Assembly (NCBI RefSeq): GCF_028288465.1 | Contig: NZ_JAQBNR010000059.1 | Span: 19,404-83,403, forward strand | DNA length: 64,000 bases | Reading direction: 5' to 3' | From: Ferruginibacter sp. | GTDB taxonomy: Bacteria > Bacteroidota > Bacteroidia > Chitinophagales > Chitinophagaceae | Shown: in pieces, positions 28,890 to 39,100 of the stretch | Layout of the letters: every line of letters starts with the position of its first letter | How positions within the stretch are numbered: position 1 is the stretch's first letter | Made by a program: the position numbers and the translations under genes | Notes under the pieces: generated by a model | The model's database searches: none | Seen by the model: the letters and a program-made list of their open reading frames with translations, nothing else | Told to the model about the DNA's origin: nothing

Positions 28890-29378
28890 TTATTTATAGT
28901 TTTCAGCAGCCAAAGATTTTGGTGTCAATTGTTGTAAAAATTCAAATACTTTTTTTTGATCGTAACTCTTCTTTCCGTCCTCCAGGTATTCGCTGTTTTG
29001 GGTGTGGATGCGCTGACCTTTGGCATCCAAAATAATAAATACCGGAAAGCCGAAACGCTGCGGGTAACCATATTTTGCAAATACATCTTCATTCTTGTTT
29101 TCCTTGCTGAAGTTCAACTCGTACCAAACAAAGCTGCTGTTGATCAATGAATCGATCTGCGGATTTGCTTTGCTGATTTTTGCAAACTCCAGGCACCAAC
29201 TGCACCAGTTGCCGCCTGCCTGCAACACCACAAATTTATTTTCGGCAGCGGCTTTTTTTACGGCAGCTTCAATATCAGCTTTGGCATCAGCTGCCGGATT
29301 GTATAATTTTTTTTCCTGTGCACAAATGGAAAATGATATAAGCATCAGGGTGATAAAAAAGAACAGGTTTTTCTTCAT
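28890..29378 (-). CDS. Secreted thioredoxin-like protein (WCSWC)
   Basis: This 162-aa periplasmic protein has a signal peptide (1-20, ending SICAQ) and a thioredoxin-like domain. The active site is WCSWC with Cys59 and Cys62, following FVVLQAGGNW. The cis-proline region is GFPVFIIL at about 113-120. The double Trp around the cysteines is typical of the DUF255/thioredoxin_7-like group rather than classical thioredoxin. It probably reduces or isomerises disulfides of envelope proteins, but no client is indicated by its neighbours. Its start lies about 60 nt from the stop of the reductase gene upstream on the same strand, so an operon is possible. Confidence 0.88.
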   Translation of the reverse strand: MKKNLFFFITLMLISFSICAQEKKLYNPAADAKADIEAAVKKAAAENKFVVLQAGGNWCSWCLEFAKISKANPQIDSLINSSFVWYELNFSKENKNEDVFAKYGYPQRFGFPVFIILDAKGQRIHTQNSEYLEDGKKSYDQKKVFEFLQQLTPKSLAAENYK

Positions 29379-29438
29379 AGGTTTAAAGATAAATGATAAT
29401 TGTTTGCAGATGGATACCGCTAAAATAAAATGCCTGTT

Positions 29439-30368
29439 TTAACTTTGCTTTGTTTGTGCGATGGTCTCTTTTACGCCCTGCTGATAAGTAGTTGGTGTAA
29501 AGTTAAACCGGGTATTAAATTTCGATGAATCGAATACATAGTCGCGGTCGTACTGGTACATCATTTCTGGCATCTCTCGCATAAGCGGCATGAACAGGCC
29601 CAACAATTTAAGTAACCACATGGGCAATGTAAAAATCTTGTCGGGTACATTCATTTCCTTTGTAAAAAGATTGATCATTTCTTTGCCAGTCAATGTATTT
29701 TTATCTGTTGGTAAATGCCACACCTGTCCGTAAGCATCGGGCGTATTTCCCAGTATGGCCGTGGCTTTTGCAGCGTCCGGTGTAAAGGTAAAAGAATGTT
29801 TTTTATCTGTTTTTATAAACCAGTTGGGCCTTTTACCTTTTTTGATATTTTTATAAACGACTTCAATCAAAAAACTTTTGTCATTATCCGGCCCGTAGAA
29901 ATCGGCAGAGCGTGCGATTAAACCGGTTAGTCTGCCTTGCTTTACGGCGGTCATAAGCATGTCTGCAATTTGCCTGCGCACCATTCCTTTTTTGCTGGGC
30001 GGATTGATGGGCGAATCTTCCGTCATGTACGGTATGGCATTGATATCATAGAGATATACGTTATCAAAGAACACCAGTTTGGCATTGTGTTTACTGCAGG
30101 CGTCAATGGTGGCCTGCATTAGTTTTGGCCATTTCTCCTGCCATATTTTTAAAGTATATTCAAAACCGACAAGCAGATAAACAATGTCTGAGCCTGCAAC
30201 GGCTTTCTCTACCTGAGCAGGATCTGACAAGTCTGCCGGGAAGAGCTCATCCGTTGCATTCACTTTTTTTGGATTGCGGCTTACGAGGCGGATGCTGCTG
30301 GTATAGGTTGTTAACTCTTTGGCCAGTACCGAACCGATTGTTCCGTTTGCTCCTAAAATTGTCTGCAT
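29439..30368 (-). CDS. NAD(P)-binding epimerase/dehydratase-like protein
   Basis: This 309-aa Rossmann-fold protein of the atypical or extended short-chain dehydrogenase superfamily has the dinucleotide-binding motif GANGTIG at residues 6-12 near the N-terminus. Other landmarks are VYLLVGFEY at about 65 and LVFFDNVYLYD at about 97-107, where a Tyr stands in the region of the usual catalytic Tyr. The C-terminal half resembles nucleoside-diphosphate-sugar epimerase-like proteins, with PMWLLKLLGLFMPLMREM. The substrate is not predictable. Neighbouring genes are unrelated, and a repeat element lies upstream. Confidence 0.82.
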   Translation of the reverse strand: MQTILGANGTIGSVLAKELTTYTSSIRLVSRNPKKVNATDELFPADLSDPAQVEKAVAGSDIVYLLVGFEYTLKIWQEKWPKLMQATIDACSKHNAKLVFFDNVYLYDINAIPYMTEDSPINPPSKKGMVRRQIADMLMTAVKQGRLTGLIARSADFYGPDNDKSFLIEVVYKNIKKGKRPNWFIKTDKKHSFTFTPDAAKATAILGNTPDAYGQVWHLPTDKNTLTGKEMINLFTKEMNVPDKIFTLPMWLLKLLGLFMPLMREMPEMMYQYDRDYVFDSSKFNTRFNFTPTTYQQGVKETIAQTKQS

Positions 30369-30459
30369 AATTTATTTGCTTTAGACCGTCCGTTTTAAAA
30401 TAAACTTAAAATGCGTACACGCCCGCTCCGCTTCGATGAAAGTTCCTTTTTGCACAGTC

Positions 30460-30508
30460 GTACAAGAGGGCGACGCAACGATGATCCACATTGCTTCTTA
30501 GCCCGGAC
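30460..30508 (+). repeat. Dispersed intergenic repeat, copy A
   Basis: The left end GTACAAGAGGGCGACGC and right end AGCCCGGAC match the other copies. The middle, ATGATCCACATTGC, is nearly identical to copy B. The element lies 7 nt beyond the stop of the papain-like protease gene. Read along that gene's transcript it begins GTCCGGGCTAAGAAGC. A weaker, possibly degraded second left end (GTACACGCCCGCTCCGC) lies just before it near 30416. Confidence 0.8.
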
Positions 30509-30515
30509 CATTAAT

Positions 30516-32147
30516 TTATTGCTTATCTATTTCAACCACGCAACCAACCACTTTATTTTTATCCGTGGCATCTGCTTTAAAATAGATGCCTCCATTATTG
30601 GTGCTATTGAAATTTACATTTTTTATGGCCGCACTACTGATGACTTCATTTAATTTACCGGCGTAAGTTGACTGGCTGCTCTTGTTAATAGATGCATTGA
30701 TGGCGTTATAATCCAGCGGTTCCTTGCTAACCACGATGCCCATAAAATCTTTTGTGCCCAAACTATCCGCACGGATGGACTGCGCTTTTGGAAACAGCCT
30801 GTAACCCGTGATACCGCAATACGGCGAGTGAATGGGTTTGTAGGGAAACAACACAAAACTACTGCCGGCAGGGTTGGGCGTAAACAAATAAATGTAGCAC
30901 TCAATGGCATTTTTGATTTCTATTTTAAACTTAGTGCCTTTGCGTACAGGCGTAGTAGTTATGAAGGTATTTGCAGTGCTCACTTTTAGCGGAATGTATT
31001 GTTTGGTATCGTTGTTTACGAGGCCAATATTGCATTCAAAATCTACGTTCAATGCAGCTCCTCTTTTTGGCATGGGATCGATGCCATAGGCTTCTCTTAC
31101 AAACCCTTTAAAATCACCATAACGAACCCAGCCAATGCCGTTTTGTCCCCACTCCGGTCCCCAACTGTTCATGATCTGGAAGGCGCCGCCTTCAAGGCGA
31201 TCATCATACCCTATCACACACAACGCATGTCCTCCAAAGCCGGTCTGGCTATAGTCTTCCTGTGTTGGGTGCCATACTTTCTGGCCCATCATACCTTCCA
31301 TAAAACTGCCTCCTACCATCATACCAATAACCACCGGTGCATCTTTTGCAAGATGTTCTTTTACGGCACGCATACTTAAATTGCTAACACCATCACCCTC
31401 TGTTAAACGGTTAAAACCATGCATGCGGTTTTGTGCCGCTTCACTCATCATTTGATTGGTGGGTTGACGACTGCAATTATTTTCATCGTATGGAAATTCA
31501 TTAAAAGGAACAGCGCCTTTGTTGGTCATAAATTCCATGGCCTTCAAAATGAAAGAACCCTGGCAGCCATCCATACCGATTTGGTTGTATAAAAATGCAG
31601 GGCTAAAGGCTACATTATTTGGATTTTGAGCAGTGCTGGCACTTTCAATAATACTGCGGGCGGCATAGCCACTGCTCCAGGCTACGCAACTGCCCTGCTT
31701 GCCCTGGTTCTGCCGGTCGGGCGCAAAGCGCAGCAGGGAAACACTTTCAGGTAAAGGATTTTTTGTGTTGTCATCTTCCAGGCCTTCGTACACGCTGGCT
31801 TTTTTAAATTCGTTGGGATCGAGTGTGCCGCCTTTTGTAAAATTAGACACTACATTGGCAACAGTAGAAAGCCCAGTACAGGATTGGTTGCGCAAAAGAA
31901 AATAGCCACCTGCTGCTAATACGAGTATTAAAATCATACCGCCACCACAGCCGCCTTTTCCACCGCCACTACCTCCACCGCCTCTTCCGCCAAACAGGCT
32001 GAATACAAGCGGTAAAAAATTCAGGAGTGTTCCCAAACCTCCTCCTCCGCCACGCCCGCCACCTGAGCTAAATCCACCACCACCGTCACTTCCACCATTG
32101 TAATCATCATTGCTGTCCTGTGGATCGTCTACCATTTCCAATGCCAT
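30516..32147 (-). CDS. Membrane-anchored papain-like protease with Gly-rich N-terminus
   Basis: This 543-aa peptidase of family C1 (papain) has an unusual architecture. Residues 1-70 are acidic, then strongly glycine-rich. A membrane segment is at about 71-85 (MILILVLAAGGYFLL). The protease domain (about 130-360) has a complete active site: QNQGKQGSCVAW with Gln148 and nucleophile Cys154, GGHALCVIGYDD with His307, and IMNSWGPEWG with Asn327. No papain-type propeptide inhibitor is obvious. The C-terminal part, about 395-540, resembles a DUF4384-like beta domain (KFKIEIKNAIECYIYLF). The protein probably acts at the envelope; its substrate is unknown. It stands alone, followed directly by repeat copy A. 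Confidence 0.88.
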   Translation of the reverse strand: MALEMVDDPQDSNDDYNGGSDGGGGFSSGGGRGGGGGLGTLLNFLPLVFSLFGGRGGGGSGGGKGGCGGGMILILVLAAGGYFLLRNQSCTGLSTVANVVSNFTKGGTLDPNEFKKASVYEGLEDDNTKNPLPESVSLLRFAPDRQNQGKQGSCVAWSSGYAARSIIESASTAQNPNNVAFSPAFLYNQIGMDGCQGSFILKAMEFMTNKGAVPFNEFPYDENNCSRQPTNQMMSEAAQNRMHGFNRLTEGDGVSNLSMRAVKEHLAKDAPVVIGMMVGGSFMEGMMGQKVWHPTQEDYSQTGFGGHALCVIGYDDRLEGGAFQIMNSWGPEWGQNGIGWVRYGDFKGFVREAYGIDPMPKRGAALNVDFECNIGLVNNDTKQYIPLKVSTANTFITTTPVRKGTKFKIEIKNAIECYIYLFTPNPAGSSFVLFPYKPIHSPYCGITGYRLFPKAQSIRADSLGTKDFMGIVVSKEPLDYNAINASINKSSQSTYAGKLNEVISSAAIKNVNFNSTNNGGIYFKADATDKNKVVGCVVEIDKQ

Positions 32148-32254
32148 AAAATATTGCTTTGATTTGTTTATTGATAAATAAAAATAGGAGATTTTTTATA
32201 ACCGGCTTTAGTAAATTTATCCGAAGCTCTTTCTTTATGCCGCAAGGCTTTGAA

Positions 32255-34672
32255 TCAATTCTTTTCTTTTTCCAGTATTTCAAACTGTCTTGAAACACTT
32301 ACTCCATTTTCATCTACCAATGTAATGATGTGTTTTCCGGGTGAAGGATTCAAAGCGATCTGGTGAAAGTTTTGTGTAGTGCCTGCAAAATTATCATCGA
32401 GGCTCCAGTAAATTTTTGCGCCGGCCCGCCGGTGGGCGGCGGTAAAAATGGTATTGCCTTTTTGGCCGCTTACTTCGAAGGGTACATATATTTTTGCATC
32501 AGGTTGAGGATAGATAATTTCTATCAGCCGGCCTGTCTCTGCAAAATTACAGCCGGGTTTAAAAGCAGGCAACACTTTGTAATCGGCATTTTTTTGTTTG
32601 TAATAATATTCCATAGCAGGGGATAAAACGAACCAGCTTTTATGCTGCATGGCAGATGGACTTTCACAATCTTCTGTAACCCGGTACTGGCCGGCTGCAT
32701 CGAGGTTAATCATTTTATGGTATGGACAGAGCGGGGCTTTTTGTCCGTTGACGGGCATGAATAAAGTATCCACATCCGGGCAATCTATGTTTGCACGAAA
32801 ACCGCTTTGTTTGCACACGGCTACATTGCTGTAATTGTAAGCAGGCTTATTAAACCAGGCCACATTGGGTAATAACCGAAAAATATCAAACAATATAGGT
32901 GCCGCTGTTTTAATACCAATCAGTCCTGGTCGCCCTACTCCGTCCGTATTTCCTACCCACACAGCCACTACATTTTTTGGCGTGATGCCAATCGCCCATC
33001 CGTCCCTGAAACCAAAGCTGGTACCAGTTTTCCATGCAATGGTTTGAGAAGAAACAAATTCCTGCCACAGGCCTTCTTCACCAGGCCGCATAACTTCCTT
33101 CATGGCCTGGAAGGTGAACCAGATGGAAGTCGCGTCCAGCGGAATATTTTTTTTCACCGCATTTATTTTGGGCGCCGGCAGTTTGTAATTGGGTGGATGA
33201 AAATCATTGGTATTAAGATTGCCTTCATTTTTTGCCTGGTGATTCAATGCCCTTGCCATAGAAGCGTATACACCTGCCAGGTCCCACATGGTTACTTCGC
33301 AACCACCGAGAATCAAACTAAGTCCGTATGTATCGGCGGAGCGGTTGAGGGTTGAAATGCCGCACTGTTGCAGGGTTTCGTAAAAGCGCTGGTATTTATA
33401 TTGCTGCAATAATTTTACGGCCGGTATGTTGAGGCTTCTTGCCAGGGCATTGCTTGCAGGCACGGCGCCGTCATACCCCAGGTCAAAATTTTGTGGCGCA
33501 TAATTGCCGATTTGCATAGGAATGTCTGCAATGATACTGTTTGGTAAAATCAATCCGTCGCTTAGCATGGACGCATATAGAATTGGTTTTAGTGCACTGC
33601 CCGGGCTTCGGGGCGCCGCAATTACATCTACATCACTTTCCATTTCCTTATTGGCGGGATCATAAATATTGCCCACATATGCCAGCGTATTTCCGGTCTC
33701 CACATCCAGTACCAATGCACAGGCATTGTTGATGCCATTGCCTTTTAAAACAGACTGGTGTTGCTGAACAATATTAGCCACCTGCTTTTGTAAACTGACC
33801 TCTACAGTAGTAATTACTTTCGTTTGTTCGTTGCCGCTATGATCATTTTTAAAGCGTTGAAATAAATGCAGCGCATTTTGTGGTAAAGTTAAAGGTTGGC
33901 CAGGTAAGGGTTCCAGCTTGGCCAGGTTGCAACTGCTTTCATCAATTTTATGATCACTTTTAAGTTTATCCAACAACCGGTTACGTTTCTTTAACAATAT
34001 GTCCCTGTTTTTTCCCGGATGTACGAGCGCTGGCGCATTGGGTAATACGGCCAGCGCAGCCATTTCCCCCCAGCTTAATTTATCCGGGCTGCGGCCAAAG
34101 TAGCGCCAGGCTGCTGCATCCAATCCTACTACATTGCTTCCAAATGGTGCATTGCTGGCGTACATTGAAAGAATCTCTTTTTTTGAATACGAAACCTCTA
34201 CCCTTACAGCAAGGATACTTTCCTTTATTTTGTTCCAGATACTGCGGCGGTTGTCTTCTTTTGATAACCTGATTACCTGCATGGTGAGGGTGCTGCCACC
34301 TTGCGCTGTCTCCTTGTTTTTGATGTCTTTTATTAATGCCCTGCTGATGGCAATTGGATCTACACCCGGATGGTAAAAAAAACGTTTGTCTTCAAATGTG
34401 GTGATGCAGTCAATAAATTTTTGCGGTACATTTTTGTTGGGTGGGAAACGCCACTGGCCATCTGCTGCAATGGTAGCGTTGAGCAGGTTACCATCTTTAT
34501 CTTCGATGATGTAACTTGTTGGAGCGTTGAATAATTGTTTGGGTAATGCAAACCAGAACCAGGTTAACAATATCGGTGAGAGCAGCAGCCCCCATCGCCT
34601 GAATGGTGGCTTAATGCGGAGTTTACTCCAGCCATTTTTAGTGTTTGTATTTTTATTTTCTTCGGTGGGCAC
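32255..34672 (-). CDS. pbpC: Penicillin-binding protein 1C
   Basis: This class A penicillin-binding protein of 805 aa carries a short cytoplasmic tail, one membrane helix (about 27-43), a GT51 glycosyltransferase domain (catalytic Glu94 in TFEDKRFFYHPGVDP, then GGSTLTMQ) and a transpeptidase domain (SxxK as SALK near residue 355, KTGTSFGFRDGW near 550). It ends in the C-terminal PBP1C beta domain (about 700-800). It polymerises peptidoglycan at the outer face of the inner membrane. PBP1C genes are commonly next to an alpha-2-macroglobulin gene; here such a gene lies about 1.5 kb upstream on the same strand, separated by a DUF1016 nuclease gene. Confidence 0.95.
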   Translation of the reverse strand: MPTEENKNTNTKNGWSKLRIKPPFRRWGLLLSPILLTWFWFALPKQLFNAPTSYIIEDKDGNLLNATIAADGQWRFPPNKNVPQKFIDCITTFEDKRFFYHPGVDPIAISRALIKDIKNKETAQGGSTLTMQVIRLSKEDNRRSIWNKIKESILAVRVEVSYSKKEILSMYASNAPFGSNVVGLDAAAWRYFGRSPDKLSWGEMAALAVLPNAPALVHPGKNRDILLKKRNRLLDKLKSDHKIDESSCNLAKLEPLPGQPLTLPQNALHLFQRFKNDHSGNEQTKVITTVEVSLQKQVANIVQQHQSVLKGNGINNACALVLDVETGNTLAYVGNIYDPANKEMESDVDVIAAPRSPGSALKPILYASMLSDGLILPNSIIADIPMQIGNYAPQNFDLGYDGAVPASNALARSLNIPAVKLLQQYKYQRFYETLQQCGISTLNRSADTYGLSLILGGCEVTMWDLAGVYASMARALNHQAKNEGNLNTNDFHPPNYKLPAPKINAVKKNIPLDATSIWFTFQAMKEVMRPGEEGLWQEFVSSQTIAWKTGTSFGFRDGWAIGITPKNVVAVWVGNTDGVGRPGLIGIKTAAPILFDIFRLLPNVAWFNKPAYNYSNVAVCKQSGFRANIDCPDVDTLFMPVNGQKAPLCPYHKMINLDAAGQYRVTEDCESPSAMQHKSWFVLSPAMEYYYKQKNADYKVLPAFKPGCNFAETGRLIEIIYPQPDAKIYVPFEVSGQKGNTIFTAAHRRAGAKIYWSLDDNFAGTTQNFHQIALNPSPGKHIITLVDENGVSVSRQFEILEKEKN

Positions 34673-34726
34673 TTTAAGGATAATTCATTTTTCTTCGTTT
34701 GCTGATTAATTCAAAAAAGGTCCGCT

Positions 34727-34790
34727 TCAATTTGGCAGACAGTGTCTGCCAAATGTTATATCTTATTGCGGAGTTAGCAAATACACTTCA
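34727..34790 (-). repeat. Palindrome and short relic shared with the nuclease gene
   Basis: A near-perfect palindrome with core GGCAGACAGTGTCTGCC (about 34733-34749), flanked by ATTT/AAAT, lies between the nuclease stop and the PBP1C start. Over 23 nt it differs by one base from 35544-35566 inside the nuclease coding sequence. Read on the minus strand it encodes IWQTLSAKL, close to the nuclease residues KWQTVSAKL, so it may be a fragment of a second DUF1016 gene rather than an operator. Confidence 0.6.
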
Positions 34791-34846
34791 GAAATTATCT
34801 TCAAAGTCTTGCGACTTCGTAGATGTAATGCCCGTTTTGATCGTAA

Positions 34847-35878
34847 TTATTTACCTTCTATTATTGCTTTTACTTTCTTTTGCAATTGCTTTTTATCTGG
34901 CAGGTAAAGCTGATATTTTGAAACAAATATTTTATTGGAAATCCCTCCCGTTGCGTATTCAACCAATACTTCGTCTTTTTCTGTGGATAAAATAATCCCG
35001 ATGGGCTCATTGTCGCCTACTACATTTTCTTCAGTTTTAAAATAATTAAGGTACAGATTCATTTGCCCGATGTCACCATGGTTTACCTTCCTGATTTTAA
35101 GATCGATGATTACAAAACACTTTAAAATGCGATGGTAGAAAACAAGATCAATTGAGTAGTGCTTATTACGAAGTGATATTTTATATTGCCTGGCGACAAA
35201 GGTAAAACCTTTGCCCAGCTCCAATAAAAATTGCTGTAAATTATCAATTATCTTTTGCTCAAGTCCCCTTTCAGACATGCGGTGACTTATGGGAATTTTA
35301 AGAAAGTCCAGCACATAGGGATCTTTTACTACTGTTGTTGCATCAGCTACAACATGCCCTTTTTTTGAAAGTTGCAATACTCCTTTTTTATCTTTACTTA
35401 ATGCAAGTCGTTCAAATAAAGAAGAATCAATTTGTCTCTCAAGTTCCCTTACAGACAGTTTTTCATTAATTGCCTGTTTCAAATAAAACCTTCTTGCGGT
35501 ATCATCAGTAATACTAACTAATGCTATATAATGGCTCCAACTCAATTTGGCAGACACTGTCTGCCATTTCTGATATGCAAGGTAAAATCTACGCATGTCC
35601 AAAATGTTGCGTCTGCCAAATCCATTGCCATACCGATATACTAAATCCTTTGAAAGCCTTGTCAGTAGCTCAGTTCCGTATTCTGCCCGCTCCATTCCCT
35701 GCTGCTCAAATTCAACAATATGTCTGCCAATTTCCCAATTGGCTTTTACCAATTCAGTATTAATTGCCCTTACTGCATTTTGCCTGGCCACCTCAATTGT
35801 ATGACCAATAGCAGCTAACAGTCTTTCGTATTTGGGTTTTGCAGGCTTCATGTTTTCTTTTGCTTTACTCATCAACAA
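34847..35878 (-). CDS. DUF1016/YhcG-type PD-(D/E)XK nuclease
   Basis: This 343-aa protein has the two parts of the YhcG family. An N-terminal DUF1016 helical domain (about 18-165) contains NAVRAINTELVKANWEIGRHI, GFGRRNILDMRRFY and LSWSHYIAL. The C-terminal PD-(D/E)XK nuclease domain (about 185-340) has candidate catalytic residues Glu207 (GLEQKI), Asp244 (YSIDLVFYHR) and Asp259-x-Lys261 (IIDLKI). The family is found in the accessory genome, often near restriction or other defence genes, but its role is unsettled. Here it lies alone between alpha-2-macroglobulin and PBP1C genes, flanked by a repeat copy and a palindromic relic, which suggests insertion. ATG 35878 or 35872 may be the start. Confidence 0.9.
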   Translation of the reverse strand: MLMSKAKENMKPAKPKYERLLAAIGHTIEVARQNAVRAINTELVKANWEIGRHIVEFEQQGMERAEYGTELLTRLSKDLVYRYGNGFGRRNILDMRRFYLAYQKWQTVSAKLSWSHYIALVSITDDTARRFYLKQAINEKLSVRELERQIDSSLFERLALSKDKKGVLQLSKKGHVVADATTVVKDPYVLDFLKIPISHRMSERGLEQKIIDNLQQFLLELGKGFTFVARQYKISLRNKHYSIDLVFYHRILKCFVIIDLKIRKVNHGDIGQMNLYLNYFKTEENVVGDNEPIGIILSTEKDEVLVEYATGGISNKIFVSKYQLYLPDKKQLQKKVKAIIEGK

Positions 35879-36033
35879 CAGTTACAATTTACTTATTGAT
35901 TTTAGAAAAAAGTTGTTCCAATTCAATTCTATTTTACCACTGTTTAAAAAAACTCCGTTTATGTTTTTTTGAATTAAGCACCTGCTTATATCAATACAGT
36001 AGCAAGTTTAAAGCGTTGCCAAAAGCCATAAAA

Positions 36034-36088
36034 GTATAAGAGGGCGATGCAACAATGATCCACATAGCTTCTTAGCCCGGACAAAAAA
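36034..36088 (+). repeat. Dispersed intergenic repeat, copy B
   Basis: The left end is GTATAAGAGGGCGATGC and the right end TAGCCCGGACAAAAAA. It lies about 60 nt past the alpha-2-macroglobulin stop codon, and in that transcript it begins TTTTTTGTCCGGGCTAAG. The middle is nearly identical to copy A, so these two are the closest pair. Confidence 0.85.
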
Positions 36089-36146
36089 TGTACTATACTT
36101 ATTATTAAACCGCTGCCGGGGCTTGCAGCCGCCGGCAGGGTCTTGC

Positions 36147-39100
36147 TTACTGATGTTGCGGATCAACTACCTCTACCCATTTGCCGTTTACACCAGCCGT
36201 AATACTGTTATCATACATGGCTTCGGCGAACGTGCCCGGCAAAAAGTAACGGCCGAGGTACGATGCGTTCAATTGCACATAATAAGTAAGGGTTTCAAAC
36301 TGGTTGATGTTAAAATAAGTGTACAGGCGATCATCGCGGATATCCTGGTACGTTGAGTAGGAAGATTTAAAAGCACCTTCGCCACCGAGCATGCGGGCAT
36401 TCAATATCTCCCAGCCACTGGGGAATATTTGCGTTAATGCCATTTGGCTGTAAGTACCACGCCGGCCTGTATTTTTAACGGTTACTTTGGCTACAAAATC
36501 TGTTCCCTGTGTCAGCTTGCTGATATCAACCGCAGCACCATTTTGCGTAAGGTAACTTACCGACATTGTAAGCAGCGCAGGGTTATTGTTTACTTTTAAA
36601 CTATCGCCGCTTAAAGGCTGTCCTTTTGTGATGAGGCGCACATACAACGTGTTAGTGCCGTTGTTACTGACCAATACATTGGCGCTGCCGTTTTTAAACA
36701 ACACAGGTAACTGGCGGATGTAGGAAGCCGAATTAATGTCGGTTGCCTTTGCGCCTGCCGAAGCCCTGGCAATTATCTTGGTACCCGATGGATTTTTACC
36801 GCAATACTTTGCAATAGCAATCAGTGAGTACGATGTGGTTTGTGTACTGTACCAATCATCCTGCGAAAGTTTGGCTGCAATGGTGGGCAACAATTGCGCT
36901 GCCTGGTTTCGTTTGCCCATGATGGTTAGTGTTTCCAGCACCATGGCTTCATCTCTTAAACCGGAGCCGAAACTGATGCCCGGATTGGGACGTGGGGCGA
37001 AGGTGGTGGACAAGCCCTGAATGAGCGCCTGTGCGGTTGCATCCTGGCCGGCGAGCTTGTAAGCCGCAGCCAGCCGCCATTTGCCTTCGGGCGATAAATA
37101 TTTAAATTCTTTCAGCCGGTTCATGGCGCCGAGCTCGGGCGCTTTGGCAAGTGCGAGCGTGTAGAGGCGATAAGCCTGTGTTAGATCGGCACCATAAAAA
37201 TTGGTGCTGTTTACCACCCAACTGTTGGCCTTGCCGCGCTGGTAATTTTTCCATAGCTGCAATAAATTATCGCTCACAAAAAACCCGTTGGCTTGCGCCT
37301 CCACTAAAAAATGACCTGCATAATTGCTGCCCCATTCATCGCTTTCGCCTCCCCCGGGCCAGTAACTAAAGCCTCCATCCGGGCGCTGAAAATTTTGCAT
37401 TCTTGCAATGCCCGCTTTTACATTTTTATCTACCAGTGATTTTTTATAGTCATCCAAATCTGTCAACTGATTTAATACCAGTTGCGGAAAAACGGCTGAA
37501 GTCGTTTGTTCAATACAACCATGCGGATACTCAATTAAATAATCAAGGCGCTTTTGCAAATTCATAGATGGCAGGCTTGAAATTTCCACTACAGCGGTGC
37601 TTGTTGAAGCCACACCAATGGCGTTGGCCACTGTGTTCCATTGCTGGCCCGGCGCCAGTGTAATTTCACTTACACTTGTCACCGCAGGGTTCGGATTTCT
37701 TATATCCAGCTCTACTTCATAATCTGCTTTTTCGCCGCCTGAACTGGCGAGTAATTTCACTTTACCTACACCTACATTTGGTTTTACTTTTACATCAAAG
37801 TACAACATCTGTTCGCCGGTTTGTGTAAAGCTGGCAGTTTGTGCCGAAGTGCCAACAACTTCTAAATATGGATTTGACTGCAGCGTTACGTTTACGTTTT
37901 TAATATTGTTCTCCATCGCAAAAACCGTTACGGGCAACTTGATGGTTTCGCCCGGACCAAGTACCCTTGGCATAGTTGCCAGCAGCATCAGCGGCTTTTT
38001 TACTGCAACTGTTTTTTCTGTTGATCCATAACTGCCTTCATGGGCCGCTACCACCATGGCTTTTACAGAACCAATGTAAGATGGCAGTCTGAACGTTTTG
38101 GTTTGCTGCTGCCCTTTGCTTAAATGAAATGGCCCAAGGTATTGCACTACCGGCTTAAACCGGTTGGCTGTCTTTTGTTTTACCGGGCCTCCTTCTGCAT
38201 CGCCGCCGATGGTTAAAATGCGTTCCAGGTCGCCACCCCATGCGCCAATTACATAATCAAACAAATCAAAGCTTTTTACACCCAGGGCTTCTCTTGCATA
38301 AAAAGCTTCATGCGGGTCAGGTGTTTTAAATCTTGTCAGATCAAGCAATCCTTCATCTACGATTGCAATGCTGTATGTCATTTCTTTTCCCTGTTGTTCG
38401 CTTACGGTAAATGAAACATTTTGTTCGGGCCGTATGGCTGAAGCCATTGTCAACACCGGATGCAACAAAGTGTTTTTATCTTCTACAAAAATGGGGATAG
38501 AGCCATACATCCTGATCGGCAAATCATTGATGGTTTGTGCGTGCGGTTGTAACAAACTTACCGTTGCATAAATGTTCGGCGCCATCGCAGCATCTGCTTT
38601 AAACTTCACTTGTGTTTGACCCTGTGTAGTTTCCTGCCAGAAATTTTTTATTACTTTACTGCCGCTTTCCAGGCTTACCAAAATACGACCGCCTTTACTG
38701 CTGGGTATATTCAATTGTATTTCGTCTCCAACATTGTATTTTTCTTTATTGCTTGCAAATGATAACATCGAAGCAGCAGACTGGTCTTCATCACCACTCC
38801 TGCTTTGCCAGCCCGGCTCATCAATATAAAATGTTGATCCGGTGGTGTGACCGCTCTTAATATCTTTTACTAAAATCAGGTAACGTCCCCATTCATTTGC
38901 TGACGTTCCAAACTGCCACTGCCCCTTGCCATTGGTAAGCTGGACGGTCTCTTTTTTTAATAATTTATTGTATTCATTTTGTGTAAAGTTGCTGAGGTTG
39001 TCGCCATTATCATCCCACCACCAGCGCCATTGTATGCGGTAAAACTGTACTTCCACTACCGTGTTGCCACCTAGCAAATTCCCTTTGCTGTCAACGTTTA

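Noticed and set aside
30416..30445. Possible sixth copy of the dispersed repeat
   Set aside because: Only a left-end-like GTACACGCCCGCTCCGC is present; no matching right end before copy A begins.
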